Source: Gandjariella thermophila
Lineage (GTDB): Bacteria > Actinomycetota > Actinomycetes > Mycobacteriales > Pseudonocardiaceae
Assembly: GCF_005405885.1 (NCBI RefSeq)
Contig: NZ_BJFL01000023.1
Span: forward strand, 35,316 to 99,315
Reading direction: 5' to 3'
Length of the DNA: 64,000 nt
The notes below the pieces were generated by a model. The model saw only the letters and a program-made list of their open reading frames with translations. It searched no databases and was not told where the DNA came from. Shown here in pieces: positions 8,416-17,417 of this stretch. Position 1 is the stretch's first letter. Every line of letters begins with the position of its first letter. Made by a program: the position numbers and the translations under genes.

Positions 8416-10749
8416 ATGGTCGACCCGGCGGGTGGGCACCAGCGCTACCGGCCCCTGCCGCTCGAGCTGAGCAGCTTCGTGGGCCGCCGGTCGGAGGCGC
8501 GCGAGGCGAGGAAGGCGCTGAGCAGCGGGCGCCTGCTGACCGTCACCGGGCCCGCCGGGGTCGGCAAGACGCGACTGGCGCTCCACGTCGCCGACCGCCT
8601 CCAGCGCACCTTCCCCGACGGGGTCTGCCTGATCGAGCTGGCCGAACTGCGCGACGCGGCGCTGGTGGCCGATGTGGTCGCGGACAGCCTGGGCGTGCGC
8701 GGCCCATCCTCCGGCCCCGCCGTCAACGTGGTCATCGGCCACCTGAAGGCCGACCGCGTTCTGCTGGTGCTCGACAACTGCGAGCACCTGGTCGACGCCT
8801 GCGCGGACCTCGTCGACGCGCTGCTGCGGTTCTGCCCACGGGTACACGTGCTGGCCACCAGCCGCCAGCCGCTCGGCGTGTACGGCGAGCACATCCTGCG
8901 GATCGGGCCGTTGGCGGTGCCCAGCGCGGAGAACGTCCCGGCACCACGGTCGCTGCTGGCCTGCGACGCCGTCCGGCTGTTCGTCGACCGGGCCACCGCC
9001 GTGCTGCCCGAGTTCGCCGTCTCGCAGGAGAACAGCGCCGTGCTCGCCCGGTTGCTGCGCAGCCTGGAGGGCGTCCCCCTGGTGATCGAACTGGCCGCGC
9101 GGTGGCTGTCCTCGCTGTCGCTGGACCAGATCGAGCAACGCGTGCGCCTACACCGCTACGGGCTGCTGACCACCGGCTCGCGCGTCGACCCGGACCGCCA
9201 CCGCACCCTGCGGGGGCTCATCGACTGGAGTTACGAACTGTGCACCGAGGCCGAGCGCCTGGTATGGCGGCGCGCGTCGATGTTCTCCGGCGGTTTCGAC
9301 GCGGCCGCCGCCGAGTACGTCTGCCAGGGCGGCGGACTGGCCGCCGACGACGTACCGGGCGTGCTCACCTCGCTGGTCCACAAGTCGCTGCTGTTCTACG
9401 AGCAGGCCGGCGGCACGGTGCGCTACCGGATGCTGGAGACCATCCGCGACTACGGCCAGCACAGCCTCGCCGCCGAGGACGAGCATGGCCGGGTCCGCCA
9501 CCGGCACCGCGACTACTACGCGCGGCTGGTCCGGCAGTGGGACGCTGAGTGGGTCGACGGCGACCAGGTCGCCTGGGTGGACCGGCTGCGCCGGGACCAC
9601 GCCAACCTGCGGGCGGCGCTGCACTGCTGCGCCGAGCAGCCGGGCGGGGCCGTCACCGGGTTGCGCATGGCCAGCCTGCTGGACGACTACTGGGGTATCT
9701 GCGGCCTGCACACCGAGGCCCGCTACTGGCTCGACACCCTGCTGCGGGTGGCACCCGCGGCCGCGCCCGAACGTGCGAGCGCGCTGCGGACGGCCGGTTG
9801 GTTCGCCCTGCTACAGGGCAACGTCGACGTCGCCAACCGGCTGCTGGCCGAGGCCGCCGAGGTGGCCGATCGCGTGGGTGACCGCGTCGAAGCCGCCTAC
9901 GTCACCCACGCGCGGGGCATGGCCGCCCTGTTCACCGGGCATCACGACACCGCCGTCGGGCTGTTCGGCGAGGCCCTGGCGGGCTTCCGCGCGCTCGACA
10001 GCCGGCGAGGCAAGATTTTCGCGCTGTTCAGCCTGGCGCTCGCCCTGGGCTGGCAGGGGGACCACGACCAGGCACTCGCCCTCCTCCAGGAATGCCTGGC
10101 CGGCACCGTCGAGGTCGGTCAGACCTTCTGGCGGTCCTACGCGCTGTGGGCGGTCTCCTACGTCGAGGTGCTCCGCGGCGCGCCCGACCGGGCCGAGCAC
10201 GCCGGCCGGCAGGCGCTGCAGATGCACTGGCAGCTGGACAACAAGCTGGGCTTGGCCTTCTCGATCGACACGATCGCGTGGATCGAGCACCTGCGCGGCG
10301 ATCCCGCCCGGGCCGCCACCCTGTTCGGAGCGGCCGAGGCCGTCTGGGACCGGATCGGCGCCGCGCCCGGCTACTACCTGCCCTTCGCCGGCCCGCACGA
10401 CGAGTATCTCCAGCGGACCCGGACCGTGCTCGGTGCCCGGCGCTTCGCCGCCGCCTTCCAACGGGGCCGAGAACTCCCGATTGAGCAGGCGGTCGACTAC
10501 GCCGTGGCGGCGAGGTCGCCCAAGACACCCACATCCCCGGCTCCGCCGCGCGAGCCGCCGCTGACCCGGAGGGAACGACAGATCGCCGAACTGGTCGCCG
10601 CCGGCTTGAACAACAGGGAGATCAGCGATCAGCTGGTGATCTCGCGGCGCACCGCCGAGGCGCACGTCCAGCACATCCTGGTCAAACTGGGATTCACCTC
10701 GCGCACCCAGATCGCGGCGTGGATCTCCGCGGGGCCGCCGACCGGCTGA
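8416..10749 (+). CDS. LuxR-family regulator with N-terminal NTPase and TPR-like domain
   Basis: A 777-residue cytoplasmic transcription regulator. Walker A (GPAGVGKT) is at residues 45-52 and Walker B (VLLVLDNCE) near 115-123, followed by an NB-ARC-like helical region, a long helical repeat (TPR-like) region from about 430 to 690, and a C-terminal LuxR HTH (residues 715-777, LTRRERQIAELVAAGLNNREI). This is the ATP-dependent one-component regulator architecture seen in AfsR/GutR/LAL-like proteins. Start ATG at 8416. It lies 65 bases after a decayed paralogue, suggesting tandem duplication and loss. No obvious partner gene in the immediate neighbourhood indicates the target. Confidence 0.88.
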   Translation: MVDPAGGHQRYRPLPLELSSFVGRRSEAREARKALSSGRLLTVTGPAGVGKTRLALHVADRLQRTFPDGVCLIELAELRDAALVADVVADSLGVRGPSSGPAVNVVIGHLKADRVLLVLDNCEHLVDACADLVDALLRFCPRVHVLATSRQPLGVYGEHILRIGPLAVPSAENVPAPRSLLACDAVRLFVDRATAVLPEFAVSQENSAVLARLLRSLEGVPLVIELAARWLSSLSLDQIEQRVRLHRYGLLTTGSRVDPDRHRTLRGLIDWSYELCTEAERLVWRRASMFSGGFDAAAAEYVCQGGGLAADDVPGVLTSLVHKSLLFYEQAGGTVRYRMLETIRDYGQHSLAAEDEHGRVRHRHRDYYARLVRQWDAEWVDGDQVAWVDRLRRDHANLRAALHCCAEQPGGAVTGLRMASLLDDYWGICGLHTEARYWLDTLLRVAPAAAPERASALRTAGWFALLQGNVDVANRLLAEAAEVADRVGDRVEAAYVTHARGMAALFTGHHDTAVGLFGEALAGFRALDSRRGKIFALFSLALALGWQGDHDQALALLQECLAGTVEVGQTFWRSYALWAVSYVEVLRGAPDRAEHAGRQALQMHWQLDNKLGLAFSIDTIAWIEHLRGDPARAATLFGAAEAVWDRIGAAPGYYLPFAGPHDEYLQRTRTVLGARRFAAAFQRGRELPIEQAVDYAVAARSPKTPTSPAPPREPPLTRRERQIAELVAAGLNNREISDQLVISRRTAEAHVQHILVKLGFTSRTQIAAWISAGPPTG

Positions 10750-10771
10750 CCGGCGGGCCATGTCGCGGATG

Positions 10772-10978
10772 TCACACGTCCCGGAGGCGCTTGCCGTCGA
10801 GGGCGTCGAGCCCAAGCATCTCCAACAGGTTCGCGCAGTCGTCGGCGTCATCGGCGTGGCAGGCGACGGTGCGGGCCGCTCTGCCGTTCTGGATCTCGGT
10901 GTGGGCCTTGGCGATGGCTCGTTGTTCGGCGAACCGGCCGTGGTCTTGTACGGGGCTGGCGTGCCGTGCCCAGGTCAT
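10772..10978 (-). CDS. Small conserved-looking hypothetical protein
   Basis: A 68-residue polar protein (starts MTWARHASPV, contains EQRAIAKAHTEIQNGRAA and HADDADDCANLLEMLGL). I choose the ATG at 10978 because AGGAAGG lies about 6 bases upstream; a longer in-frame extension is compositionally unlike a protein. Two cysteines late in the chain and several histidines are visible, but I recognise no domain. It converges on the LuxR gene with 22 bases between stops. Function unknown. Confidence 0.55.
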   Translation of the reverse strand: MTWARHASPVQDHGRFAEQRAIAKAHTEIQNGRAARTVACHADDADDCANLLEMLGLDALDGKRLRDV

Positions 10979-11172
10979 GCGGCACCTTCCTGCGATCCGC
11001 CACGACCGGTGGGCGGTCACGGCGGGAACGCGAGCGGCATCGTCTACACGGGCGAACCTCCGGGCGGCGGCGTGCCCGGCGTAGATCATCGGGGGAAGTC
11101 GGGGCCGGGAAACGCACCCATCATGGCACCCACGGTGGGGGGACACCAGGCCTCGAACCTGCGCGGAAGATC

Positions 11173-11277
11173 GTGCGGGAACGCCGTGGCACCCCTGATG
11201 ACGGACCCTACGGCCCGTGTGACGCCTGTTCCCGCCTGATCGACACTGGCGGACTTTCCGCATGTCGATGCGGGTAA
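11173..11277 (+). CDS. Possible 34-residue cysteine-rich micropeptide
   Basis: A short frame starting at GTG encodes PYGPCDACSRLIDTGGL followed by SACRCG and a stop. The paired CxxC and CxC spacing resembles a tiny zinc ribbon. The ribosome binding site is poor (GGAAG 3 bases upstream). It may be real or a relic; no homologue comes to mind. Confidence 0.25.
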   Translation: MRERRGTPDDGPYGPCDACSRLIDTGGLSACRCG

Positions 11278-11302
11278 CGGTGCTTCAAAGGATGGTCCGC
11301 TG

Positions 11303-11375
11303 TGCCCCCGGCAGGACTCGAACCTGCGACCCAGAGATTAGAAGTCTCTCGCTCTGTCCGCTGAGCTACGGGGGC
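11303..11375 (-). tRNA. tRNA-Arg (TCT anticodon)
   Basis: Read on the minus strand the 73-base sequence folds as a cloverleaf: 7-bp acceptor GCCCCCG/CGGGGGC, D-arm with AGCTCAGC, anticodon loop CTTCTAA giving anticodon TCT (Arg AGA/AGG), and T-arm with GGTTCGAGTCC. The CCA end is not encoded. It stands alone. Confidence 0.95.
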
Positions 11376-11820
11376 CAGGCGACCGCGCGGCGCCGCGACC
11401 GCGGCGCATCCGGTCCCATGCTTCACATCGCTCGTCACGCCTGGACCGTTTCGGATTACGCATCGGAAGGACGAAGACGCAGGTCAGCGGCGTGGCGGGA
11501 AGAAGGCGCGCAGCAGGCTAGGCGAATCTGACCATGCTGGCGCGGCCGGCGGGGCCGTCGTTCCGGCGCCGGCCGTGGCTTGCGGGCAGGCGGCCGACCT
11601 GCCGGGGCGTGCCGTTGGTCGCCGCCCGGCCGAGCGTCGACGACCGCAACGCGTGCGCGGTTGCGCAACCGCTGAGCATGTCACCGACTCTACCAACCAC
11701 CCCGCTGACCAGCAGGATTACTGATGGTGACCGACGGCGGTGACGCCAAGGCGCGGGAGCGCTTCCATGCCGTGACGGCCCCGCGAACAGGAAGGATGCG
11801 CCGCGACCTACCCTCGTGAG
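11376..11820. other. Intergenic region upstream of tRNA and CopD/CtaG gene
   Basis: This 445-base stretch should hold the tRNA promoter on the minus strand and the promoter of the gene at 11821. Short frames on both strands are Arg/Pro-rich artefacts of GC content. I see no RNA gene or repeat. Confidence 0.4.
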
Positions 11821-13857
11821 GTGTCGCACGAAGCCACCCCGGCCGCACCGGCAGGTGTCGACGTGGCCGCGGCGCCGCGCCAGCGCGCCCGGCTCGCCCC
11901 GTTGCTGCTGTGCTGCGTCGTGCTCGCCGCCCTGCTGGCCGCCGCGCTGGTGTCGCTGTCCGGTTCCCGCCAGTACCTGATCTACGGGTTGCCCGACCCG
12001 GGAGCCTTCACCAGCTACGGGCTGACCGTGGTCCGCGTGCTCACCGAGACGGGCGCGGTGCTGACCATCGGGTCGCTGCTGTTCGCTGCCTTCCTGGTGC
12101 CGCAGCAGCGTTCCGGGCTGCTGGCCGCCGACGGGTACGCGGCGTTGCGCACCGCGGGCTGGGCTGCGCTGCTGTGGTTCGCCGGCGCACTGCTCTCCGT
12201 GCCGTTCACCGCGGCCGACCAGGCCGGTCGACCGGTCGGCCAGATGCTCAACCCGACCACGCTGCTGCCCATGGTGGACGCCCTGGAGCAGGCCAAGGCG
12301 TGGGCGCTGACCGCGTTGATCGCGTTGCTGGTCACCGTCGGCTGCGCGCTGGTGCTGTCCTGGGGCTGGGCCACGACGCTGTTCTTCGTGTCGGTGTTCG
12401 GGCTGGTGCCTGTCGCCGTGTCGGGCCACTCGGCCAGCGGCGGTTCGCACGACGTGGCCACCAACAGCCTGCTGTTCCATCTGGTGGCGGCCGCGCTGTG
12501 GGTGGGTGGCCTGGTGGCGCTGCTCGCCCACGCCCGGCGCCGCGGAGCGCACCTGGGCCTGGCCACCTCGCGCTTCTCCACGGTGGCGCTGGGCTGCTGG
12601 CTGGTGATGGCTGCGTCCGGCGTGCTCAACGCGCTGGTCCGGCTGCCCGTGCATGACCTGCTGCGCAGCACCTACGGCCTGCTCGTGCTCGCCAAGATCG
12701 TCCTGCTGCTGGCCCTGGGGTTGTTCGGCTACCTGCAGCGGCAGCGCGGCGTGCGCGCGGTGACCGGCACCGGGTCACGGGCCGCGCTGGTGCGGTTGGC
12801 CGCGGTGGAGATCCTGGTGATGTTCACCACGCTGGGTGTGGCTGCGGCGCTGAGCCGCACCCCGCCGCCGGCCGACGCGGCCACCCGGCCGAGCACCACC
12901 GAACTGCTCGTCGGCTACGACCTCGCCGGCCCGCCGACGCTGCTCCGGCTGTTCCTCGACTGGCGCTTCGACCTGCTGTACGGCACCGCCGCGATCGGCG
13001 CCGCGGTGCTCTACCTGGCCGGCGTGCGCCGGCTGCGGCAGCGGGGAGACGCCTGGCCGGTGGGCCGCACGGTGGCCTGGCTGGCCGGCTGCGGCAGTGT
13101 GCTGCTGGCCACGTCGTCCGGCATCGGCCGGTACGCGCCCGCGATGTTCAGCGTGCACATGGGCAGCCACATGATCCTCAACATGATGGCGCCGATCCTG
13201 CTGGTGCTCGGCGGCCCGGTGACGCTCGCGCTGCGCGCGCTGCCCGCGGCCGGCAAGGACGATCCGCCCGGTCCCCGGGAATGGCTGCTGGCGTTCGTGC
13301 ACTCGCCGGTGGCCCGGGTGCTCACCCACCCCATCGTGGCGCTCGCCCTGTTCGTCGGGTCGTTCTACGTCCTGTACTTCTCCGGGCTGTTCGACACCGC
13401 GCTCAACTACCACTGGGCGCACCTGGCGATGAACGCCCACTTCCTGCTCACCGGCTACGTCTTCTACTGGCCGATCATCGGCATCGACCCGGCCCCGCGC
13501 CGGCTGCCCGCGCTGGGACGGCTCGGCCTGCTGCTCGCCTCGATGCCGTTCCACGCGTTCTTCGGGGTCATCCTGATGAGCCGGCAGACGGTGATCGGGG
13601 AGACCTTCTACCGGTCGCTGGCCCTGCCGTGGGTCACCGACCTGCTGTCCGAGCAGCGGCTCGGCGGCGGCATCGCGTGGGCGGCCGGAGAGGTGCCGCT
13701 GATCGTCGTGGTCATCGCGCTGCTCGCGCAGTGGGCGAAGGCCGACGAGCGGCAGGCCCGCCGCTCGGACCGGCGCGCCGACACCCGGGGCGACGAGGAA
13801 CTCGCCGCGTACAACGCGATGCTGCGCCAACTCGCCGAGCGCGGTCCCGGCCGGTGA
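11821..13857 (+). CDS. CopD-CtaG fusion: copper/cytochrome c oxidase assembly membrane protein
   Basis: A 678-residue polytopic membrane protein. The N-terminal half (about residues 20-340, eight or so helices, with GHSASGGSHD and a conserved-looking H-V-A-A-A-L-W-VGG segment) matches the CopD copper-transport domain. The C-terminal half (about 350-660) matches caa3-type cytochrome oxidase assembly factor CtaG, with MFSVHMGSHMILNMMAPILL, NYHWAHLAMNAHF and MPFHAFFGVILM, rich in His and Met suited to copper. Such fusions are common in actinobacteria and are thought to deliver copper to the CuB site of cytochrome c oxidase. GTG start at 11821. A strong terminator follows. Confidence 0.9.
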   Translation: MSHEATPAAPAGVDVAAAPRQRARLAPLLLCCVVLAALLAAALVSLSGSRQYLIYGLPDPGAFTSYGLTVVRVLTETGAVLTIGSLLFAAFLVPQQRSGLLAADGYAALRTAGWAALLWFAGALLSVPFTAADQAGRPVGQMLNPTTLLPMVDALEQAKAWALTALIALLVTVGCALVLSWGWATTLFFVSVFGLVPVAVSGHSASGGSHDVATNSLLFHLVAAALWVGGLVALLAHARRRGAHLGLATSRFSTVALGCWLVMAASGVLNALVRLPVHDLLRSTYGLLVLAKIVLLLALGLFGYLQRQRGVRAVTGTGSRAALVRLAAVEILVMFTTLGVAAALSRTPPPADAATRPSTTELLVGYDLAGPPTLLRLFLDWRFDLLYGTAAIGAAVLYLAGVRRLRQRGDAWPVGRTVAWLAGCGSVLLATSSGIGRYAPAMFSVHMGSHMILNMMAPILLVLGGPVTLALRALPAAGKDDPPGPREWLLAFVHSPVARVLTHPIVALALFVGSFYVLYFSGLFDTALNYHWAHLAMNAHFLLTGYVFYWPIIGIDPAPRRLPALGRLGLLLASMPFHAFFGVILMSRQTVIGETFYRSLALPWVTDLLSEQRLGGGIAWAAGEVPLIVVVIALLAQWAKADERQARRSDRRADTRGDEELAAYNAMLRQLAERGPGR

Positions 13858-13859
13858 CC

Positions 13860-13897
13860 GGGGCCGTTCCGGGCCGGAGGTGGTCCGGAACGGCCCC
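13860..13897. terminator. Bidirectional hairpin terminator
   Basis: A perfect 13-bp inverted repeat (13860-13872 with 13885-13897, loop 12) lies between the convergent stops at 13857 and 13904. Confidence 0.75.
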
Positions 13898-13903
13898 GAT
13901 CCG

Positions 13904-14743
13904 TCACGGCCGGCGGAAGCCGGGTACCGCGAACGCGACACCCAGCACGGCCAGCAGCAGGCTGGTGACCAGCGCCGACACCACTCCGGTGCCGACCGGC
14001 ATGGCCAGCGCGAGGTTGCGGGCCGCGTCCACCGCGTAGGTCAGCGGGTTGACCTTCGCGACCGCCTGCAGCCAGCCGGGCAGGCCGCTGACCGGCACGT
14101 ACGCGCTGGAGGCGAACATCAGCGGAAACATGGCCAGGAATCCGACCGACTGCATCGCCTCCGCGTTGCGCAGCCACGACCCGAGCGCGAGGAACACCCA
14201 GGCCAGGCCCCAGCTCACCACCAGGCCGAGGAGCAGCGCGGCGACCACGCCGGTCCACCCGCCGGCCGGCGAGAAACCGAACACCACGGTGGCGAACAGC
14301 ACCATGATCACCAGCTGGACGGCGGACCGTGCCAGGTCGGCCAGGCTGCGGGCGACGAGGACGGAGCTCAGCCGGATGGGCAGCGACCGGAACCGGGCCA
14401 GCACGCCGCTCTTCATGTCGGTCACCAGCCCGATGCCGGACTGCAGCGCCGAGCCGATGCCGGTGGTGACGATGATGGCCGGCATCAGATAGTTGATGTA
14501 GCTGACCCCGGCCGGGAAGCCGGGGGTGTGCGCGATGCTGCTGAACACCTGGCTGAACAGGGCCAGCATGACCAGCGGCTGCAGTAGGTTGAACACGATC
14601 AGCCTTGGGTCGCGGATGATCGCGCGCAGGGACCGGCCGGTGAGCACCAGGATCTGGGTGGCCACGCCGGTGCCGTGCCAGCCGCTGCGGGCCGGCTCCG
14701 CTCTGCTGCCGGCCCGCTCGGGCGTGTTCAGGGTTGTCGTCAT
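13904..14743 (-). CDS. ABC-2 type permease, DrrB-like
   Basis: A 279-residue membrane subunit with about six hydrophobic helices and the ABC-2 family segment MKSGVLARFRSLPI near residues 105-118, typical of daunorubicin-resistance DrrB and other drug or lipid export permeases. The ATG at 14743 follows the ATPase stop by 20 bases; the longer upstream open frame runs through the ATPase gene and is not used. It should pair with the adjacent DrrA-like ATPase, and is last in a TetR-ATPase-permease operon. Substrate unknown; export of a toxic small molecule is the likely role. Confidence 0.9.
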   Translation of the reverse strand: MTTTLNTPERAGSRAEPARSGWHGTGVATQILVLTGRSLRAIIRDPRLIVFNLLQPLVMLALFSQVFSSIAHTPGFPAGVSYINYLMPAIIVTTGIGSALQSGIGLVTDMKSGVLARFRSLPIRLSSVLVARSLADLARSAVQLVIMVLFATVVFGFSPAGGWTGVVAALLLGLVVSWGLAWVFLALGSWLRNAEAMQSVGFLAMFPLMFASSAYVPVSGLPGWLQAVAKVNPLTYAVDAARNLALAMPVGTGVVSALVTSLLLAVLGVAFAVPGFRRP

Positions 14744-14763
14744 GGATTCTCGTCGCTTTCGAC

Positions 14764-15708
14764 TCAGGCGGCGGACGGTTGGTGGGCGAGGGTGAGGTAC
14801 ACGTCGTCGAGCGTCGGCTCGGCCAGGGCGAGTTCGGCGACCTCGATCGAGGCGTCGTCCAGCGCGCGTACCACGGCGGCGAGGTCGGTGGACGCGGTCA
14901 CCGGGGTGGTCACCGCGTGCCGCTCTGGGTTGTGCACGGGGTGCAGCCCGGCCCCGGCGAGCGCGGCGACGGCCCGGTCGCCGTCCGCGGGCTGGCCCAG
15001 CGTGACCGTGACCGTGCGCTGCCCCACCTGGGCCTTCAGTTCGTCCGCGGTGCCGGAGGCGACCACCCGGCCCGCGGAGAGCACCGTGATCGAGTCGGCC
15101 AGCCGGTCCGCCTCCTCCAGGTACTGGGTGGTCAGCAGCACCGTGGTGCCGTCGTCGACGAGTTCCTCGACGATCTCCCACATGCCCAGCCGGCTGGCCG
15201 GGTCCAGTCCCGTGGTCGGCTCGTCCAGGAAGATCACCTCCGGCCGGCCGACCAGGCTGGCGGCCAGGTCGAGCCGTCGCCGCATGCCGCCCGAGTAGGT
15301 CCGGGCCGGCCGGCGCGCCGCCTGCCCGAGGTCGAAGATCTCGAGCAACTCGCCGGCCCGCTGCGCGGCCTCCTTCCGGGAGGCGCCGAGCAGCCTGGCG
15401 ATCAGTATCAGATTGTCCAATCCGGACAGTTGCTCGTCCACAGACGCGAACTGGCCGGTGAGCCCGATCCGGCTGCGCACCTGGTGGGCCTGGTGAACCA
15501 CGTCGAATCCGGCCACCCTGGCCGTGCCACCGCTCGGCGGCAGCAGCGTGGTCAGCACGTTGACCAGGGTGGTCTTGCCCGCACCGTTGTGGCCCAGCAG
15601 GCCGAGCACGGTGCCCCTGGGCGCCTGGACGCTCACCTCGTCCAGCGCCCTGACCGTGCCAAAGGTCTTGCTGACCCGCACGGCCTCGATTGCCGGTTGG
15701 TCGGTCAC
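14764..15708 (-). CDS. ABC transporter ATP-binding subunit, DrrA-like
   Basis: A 314-residue cytoplasmic ATPase. Walker A GHNGAGKTT is at residues 39-47, the signature YSGGMRRRLDLA near 138-149, Walker B VIFLDEPTTGLD near 158-169, then the H-loop region in VLLTTQYLEEAD. The C-terminal extension of roughly 90 residues is the DrrA-type accessory domain. GTG start at 15708, the base adjacent to the TAA stop of the TetR gene, so translation is probably coupled. It powers the permease encoded next. Confidence 0.93.
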   Translation of the reverse strand: MTDQPAIEAVRVSKTFGTVRALDEVSVQAPRGTVLGLLGHNGAGKTTLVNVLTTLLPPSGGTARVAGFDVVHQAHQVRSRIGLTGQFASVDEQLSGLDNLILIARLLGASRKEAAQRAGELLEIFDLGQAARRPARTYSGGMRRRLDLAASLVGRPEVIFLDEPTTGLDPASRLGMWEIVEELVDDGTTVLLTTQYLEEADRLADSITVLSAGRVVASGTADELKAQVGQRTVTVTLGQPADGDRAVAALAGAGLHPVHNPERHAVTTPVTASTDLAAVVRALDDASIEVAELALAEPTLDDVYLTLAHQPSAA

Positions 15709-16464
15709 TTAACCGTTTCCCCCTCTGGTGGATGTGGTGTCGATCGCGCCGTGGAGGAACACGTCGACGAGTTGTTCCGCCGACGGCCGTTCCGCGGCGT
15801 GGCTCTCGCCCTGCATGCGGTTGGCGAAGATCAGTCCGAGCAGCAGCCGGGCGGCCTGCGGCGGCGCCACGCGCAGCCGGGCCGCCTCGGGTGCGAGCAG
15901 GTCGGCGATGGCCGCGGCGACCCGCTGCATGTTCCGCTCCATCTCGTTGCGCGGTTCGGCGTGCTCCCGCCGGGCCGTCCGGTCGGCGTGCGCGTCCTCC
16001 GGCTGCGGGTGGACGCCGGCCGAGCGCAGCGCGTGCGCCAGCCGCCAGATGCGGTCCAGGTAGCCGCCGACCACCTCCGAGACGGTGGTCATCCGTTCGG
16101 CCAGCGGCAGCGAGGTGCGGATCCCGGCGATCCGTTCCACCTCGGCGTCCGACCGTGCTGCCACCCGAAGGCAGCTCGTCAGCAGGTCGTGCTTGTCGCG
16201 GAAGGCGCGGAAGACGGTGCCCTCGGCGATGCCGGCGGCGGCGGCGATCTGGCTGGTGGTCACCGCGTCACCGCGTTCCAGCAGCAACGGGATGGTGGCC
16301 GCGATGATCGACTCGCGGCGCTCCTCGACGCTCATCGCGGGCGCCCGCCTGCGGTGACCCCGATCGGCGCGCACCCCGCCGCGGCCACGCTCGGCCGCGC
16401 GTTGTGCGCGCGCCGCCGCGCGGTCGGCTCGGCGCTGTCTGGGACTCGGTCGATGGTCGGTCAC
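15709..16464 (-). CDS. TetR-family repressor of the ABC transporter operon
   Basis: A TetR regulator with its HTH in residues about 55-95 (SVEERRESIIAATIPLLLE, then TTSQIAAAAGIAEGTVF). Residues before this are a basic Arg/Ala-rich tail. Three starts are possible: GTG 16464 (chosen; 251 residues, no proper ribosome binding site, so perhaps leaderless), an upstream codon inside the operator (unlikely), or an internal ATG directly before SVEERR. The stop abuts the ATPase start, making one operon. The large palindrome directly upstream is the obvious operator, implying autoregulation relieved by an effector that the transporter exports. Confidence 0.88.
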   Translation of the reverse strand: MTDHRPSPRQRRADRAAARAQRAAERGRGGVRADRGHRRRAPAMSVEERRESIIAATIPLLLERGDAVTTSQIAAAAGIAEGTVFRAFRDKHDLLTSCLRVAARSDAEVERIAGIRTSLPLAERMTTVSEVVGGYLDRIWRLAHALRSAGVHPQPEDAHADRTARREHAEPRNEMERNMQRVAAAIADLLAPEAARLRVAPPQAARLLLGLIFANRMQGESHAAERPSAEQLVDVFLHGAIDTTSTRGGNG

Positions 16465-16475
16465 CCTCCCAGTGT

Positions 16476-16519
16476 ATGAGTGAGTCCTCACTCATTGCAA
16501 TGAGTGAGGACTCACTCAT
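16476..16519. promoter_or_regulatory. 44-bp perfect palindrome, double TetR operator
   Basis: Two 20-bp sites (16476-16495 and 16500-16519), each with arms ATGAGTGAG and CTCACTCAT around a 2-base centre, are separated by TGCA. The second site is the exact reverse complement of the first, so the whole 44 bp is one perfect palindrome. It lies 11 bases before the TetR start. Confidence 0.85.
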
Positions 16520-16817
16520 TCCGTCGTGCTTCGGTGTGTGGGAGCCGCCCACCGGGCGACGGTTGTCCTTTGTGCCACGAAGGAGCCCGGTTGTCGCCGG
16601 AATTACCGCGCCGATCGGAGACGCCCTCTACCACGGCGGGCCGACATTCCGTGGGCGCGACGGGCGCCGCGCGGGGAGTTCTGCACAGGGCGCTCGCCTG
16701 TCCACAGAACCGCGGCTCCGGCGCCCGCGATGCCACGTGTCGGGCCAGGCTGGGTCGTGCCGGCGCGGGCCGGAGCGCCACGGAGTACCGGGCGCGGGAC
16801 GAGCGGAGGTACCGGTG
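16520..16817. other. Intergenic region upstream of the SSB gene
   Basis: About 300 bases without a supported gene. It should carry the promoter of the single-stranded DNA-binding protein gene; I cannot place it with confidence. Confidence 0.4.
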
Positions 16818-17417
16818 ATGAACGAGACGAATGTGACCATGGTCGGGAACGTGGCCAGTGACCTGCGGCAGCGGCGCACCGCGGAGGGCGCCAAGTGGGT
16901 GAGCTTCCGGATGGCGTCGACGGAGCGCCGCTTCGATCCGGAAACCGGTCGGTGGGTGGACGGGCGGCAGGTCTTCGCCACCGTCAACTGCTGGAAGCGG
17001 CTGGCCGAAGGGGTGGCCGCGTCGCTCGGCAAGGGTGACCCGGTGGTGGTCACCGGCCGCATGTACACGCGCGACTACGAGTACGAGGGCCAGCAGCGGG
17101 TGTCGCTGGATGTCGACGCGCACGCGGTGGGTCCGGACCTCACCCGCTGCACCGCCGACCTGCGGCGCAACCGGCCGCAGTCGGACGGGGCGCGGGATGC
17201 GCCGGCGCCGGGCGCTCCGGACGCCACCGCCGCGGTGCCGGCGGACGGCGACCGCGCTGTCGCCCGGGCGGTCGGCGCCGCGGCAGCACAGGCCTCTCCG
17301 GCTGCGGTCGGCCCTACGGAACGCTCGGTGGCGGAGTCCGCGGTGGCCGAGGCCCCGGTGGCGACCGGTCCGGCGGCGACCGGCGCGGCACGGCGGAGGC
17401 GTGCGTCGGCCGCCTGA
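16818..17417 (+). CDS. Single-stranded DNA-binding protein (second, Rv2478c-like type)
   Basis: A 199-residue protein. Residues 1-110 form an OB fold with the SSB pattern: NETNVTMVGNVASDLRQRRT, then WVSFRMASTERRFD, then FATVNCWKRLAEGVAASLGKGDPVVVTGRMYTRDYE. The C-terminal 90 residues are Ala/Pro-rich and end without the acidic DDDIPF-like tip of the replicative SSB, so this is probably the accessory paralogue. I take ATG 16818, with GGAGG 8 bases upstream. In M. tuberculosis an SSB-like gene (Rv2478c) likewise precedes the EttA gene, matching this order. Confidence 0.85.
   Translation: MNETNVTMVGNVASDLRQRRTAEGAKWVSFRMASTERRFDPETGRWVDGRQVFATVNCWKRLAEGVAASLGKGDPVVVTGRMYTRDYEYEGQQRVSLDVDAHAVGPDLTRCTADLRRNRPQSDGARDAPAPGAPDATAAVPADGDRAVARAVGAAAAQASPAAVGPTERSVAESAVAEAPVATGPAATGAARRRRASAA

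Noticed and set aside
11456..11743. Short frames between tRNA-Arg and the CopD/CtaG gene
   Set aside because: Low-complexity Arg/Pro sequence without ribosome binding sites or recognisable motifs.
13904..15181. Permease gene with a 145-residue N-terminal extension
   Set aside because: The extension overlaps the DrrA-like ATPase gene and is Arg/Gly-rich; the ATG at 14743 fits the operon.
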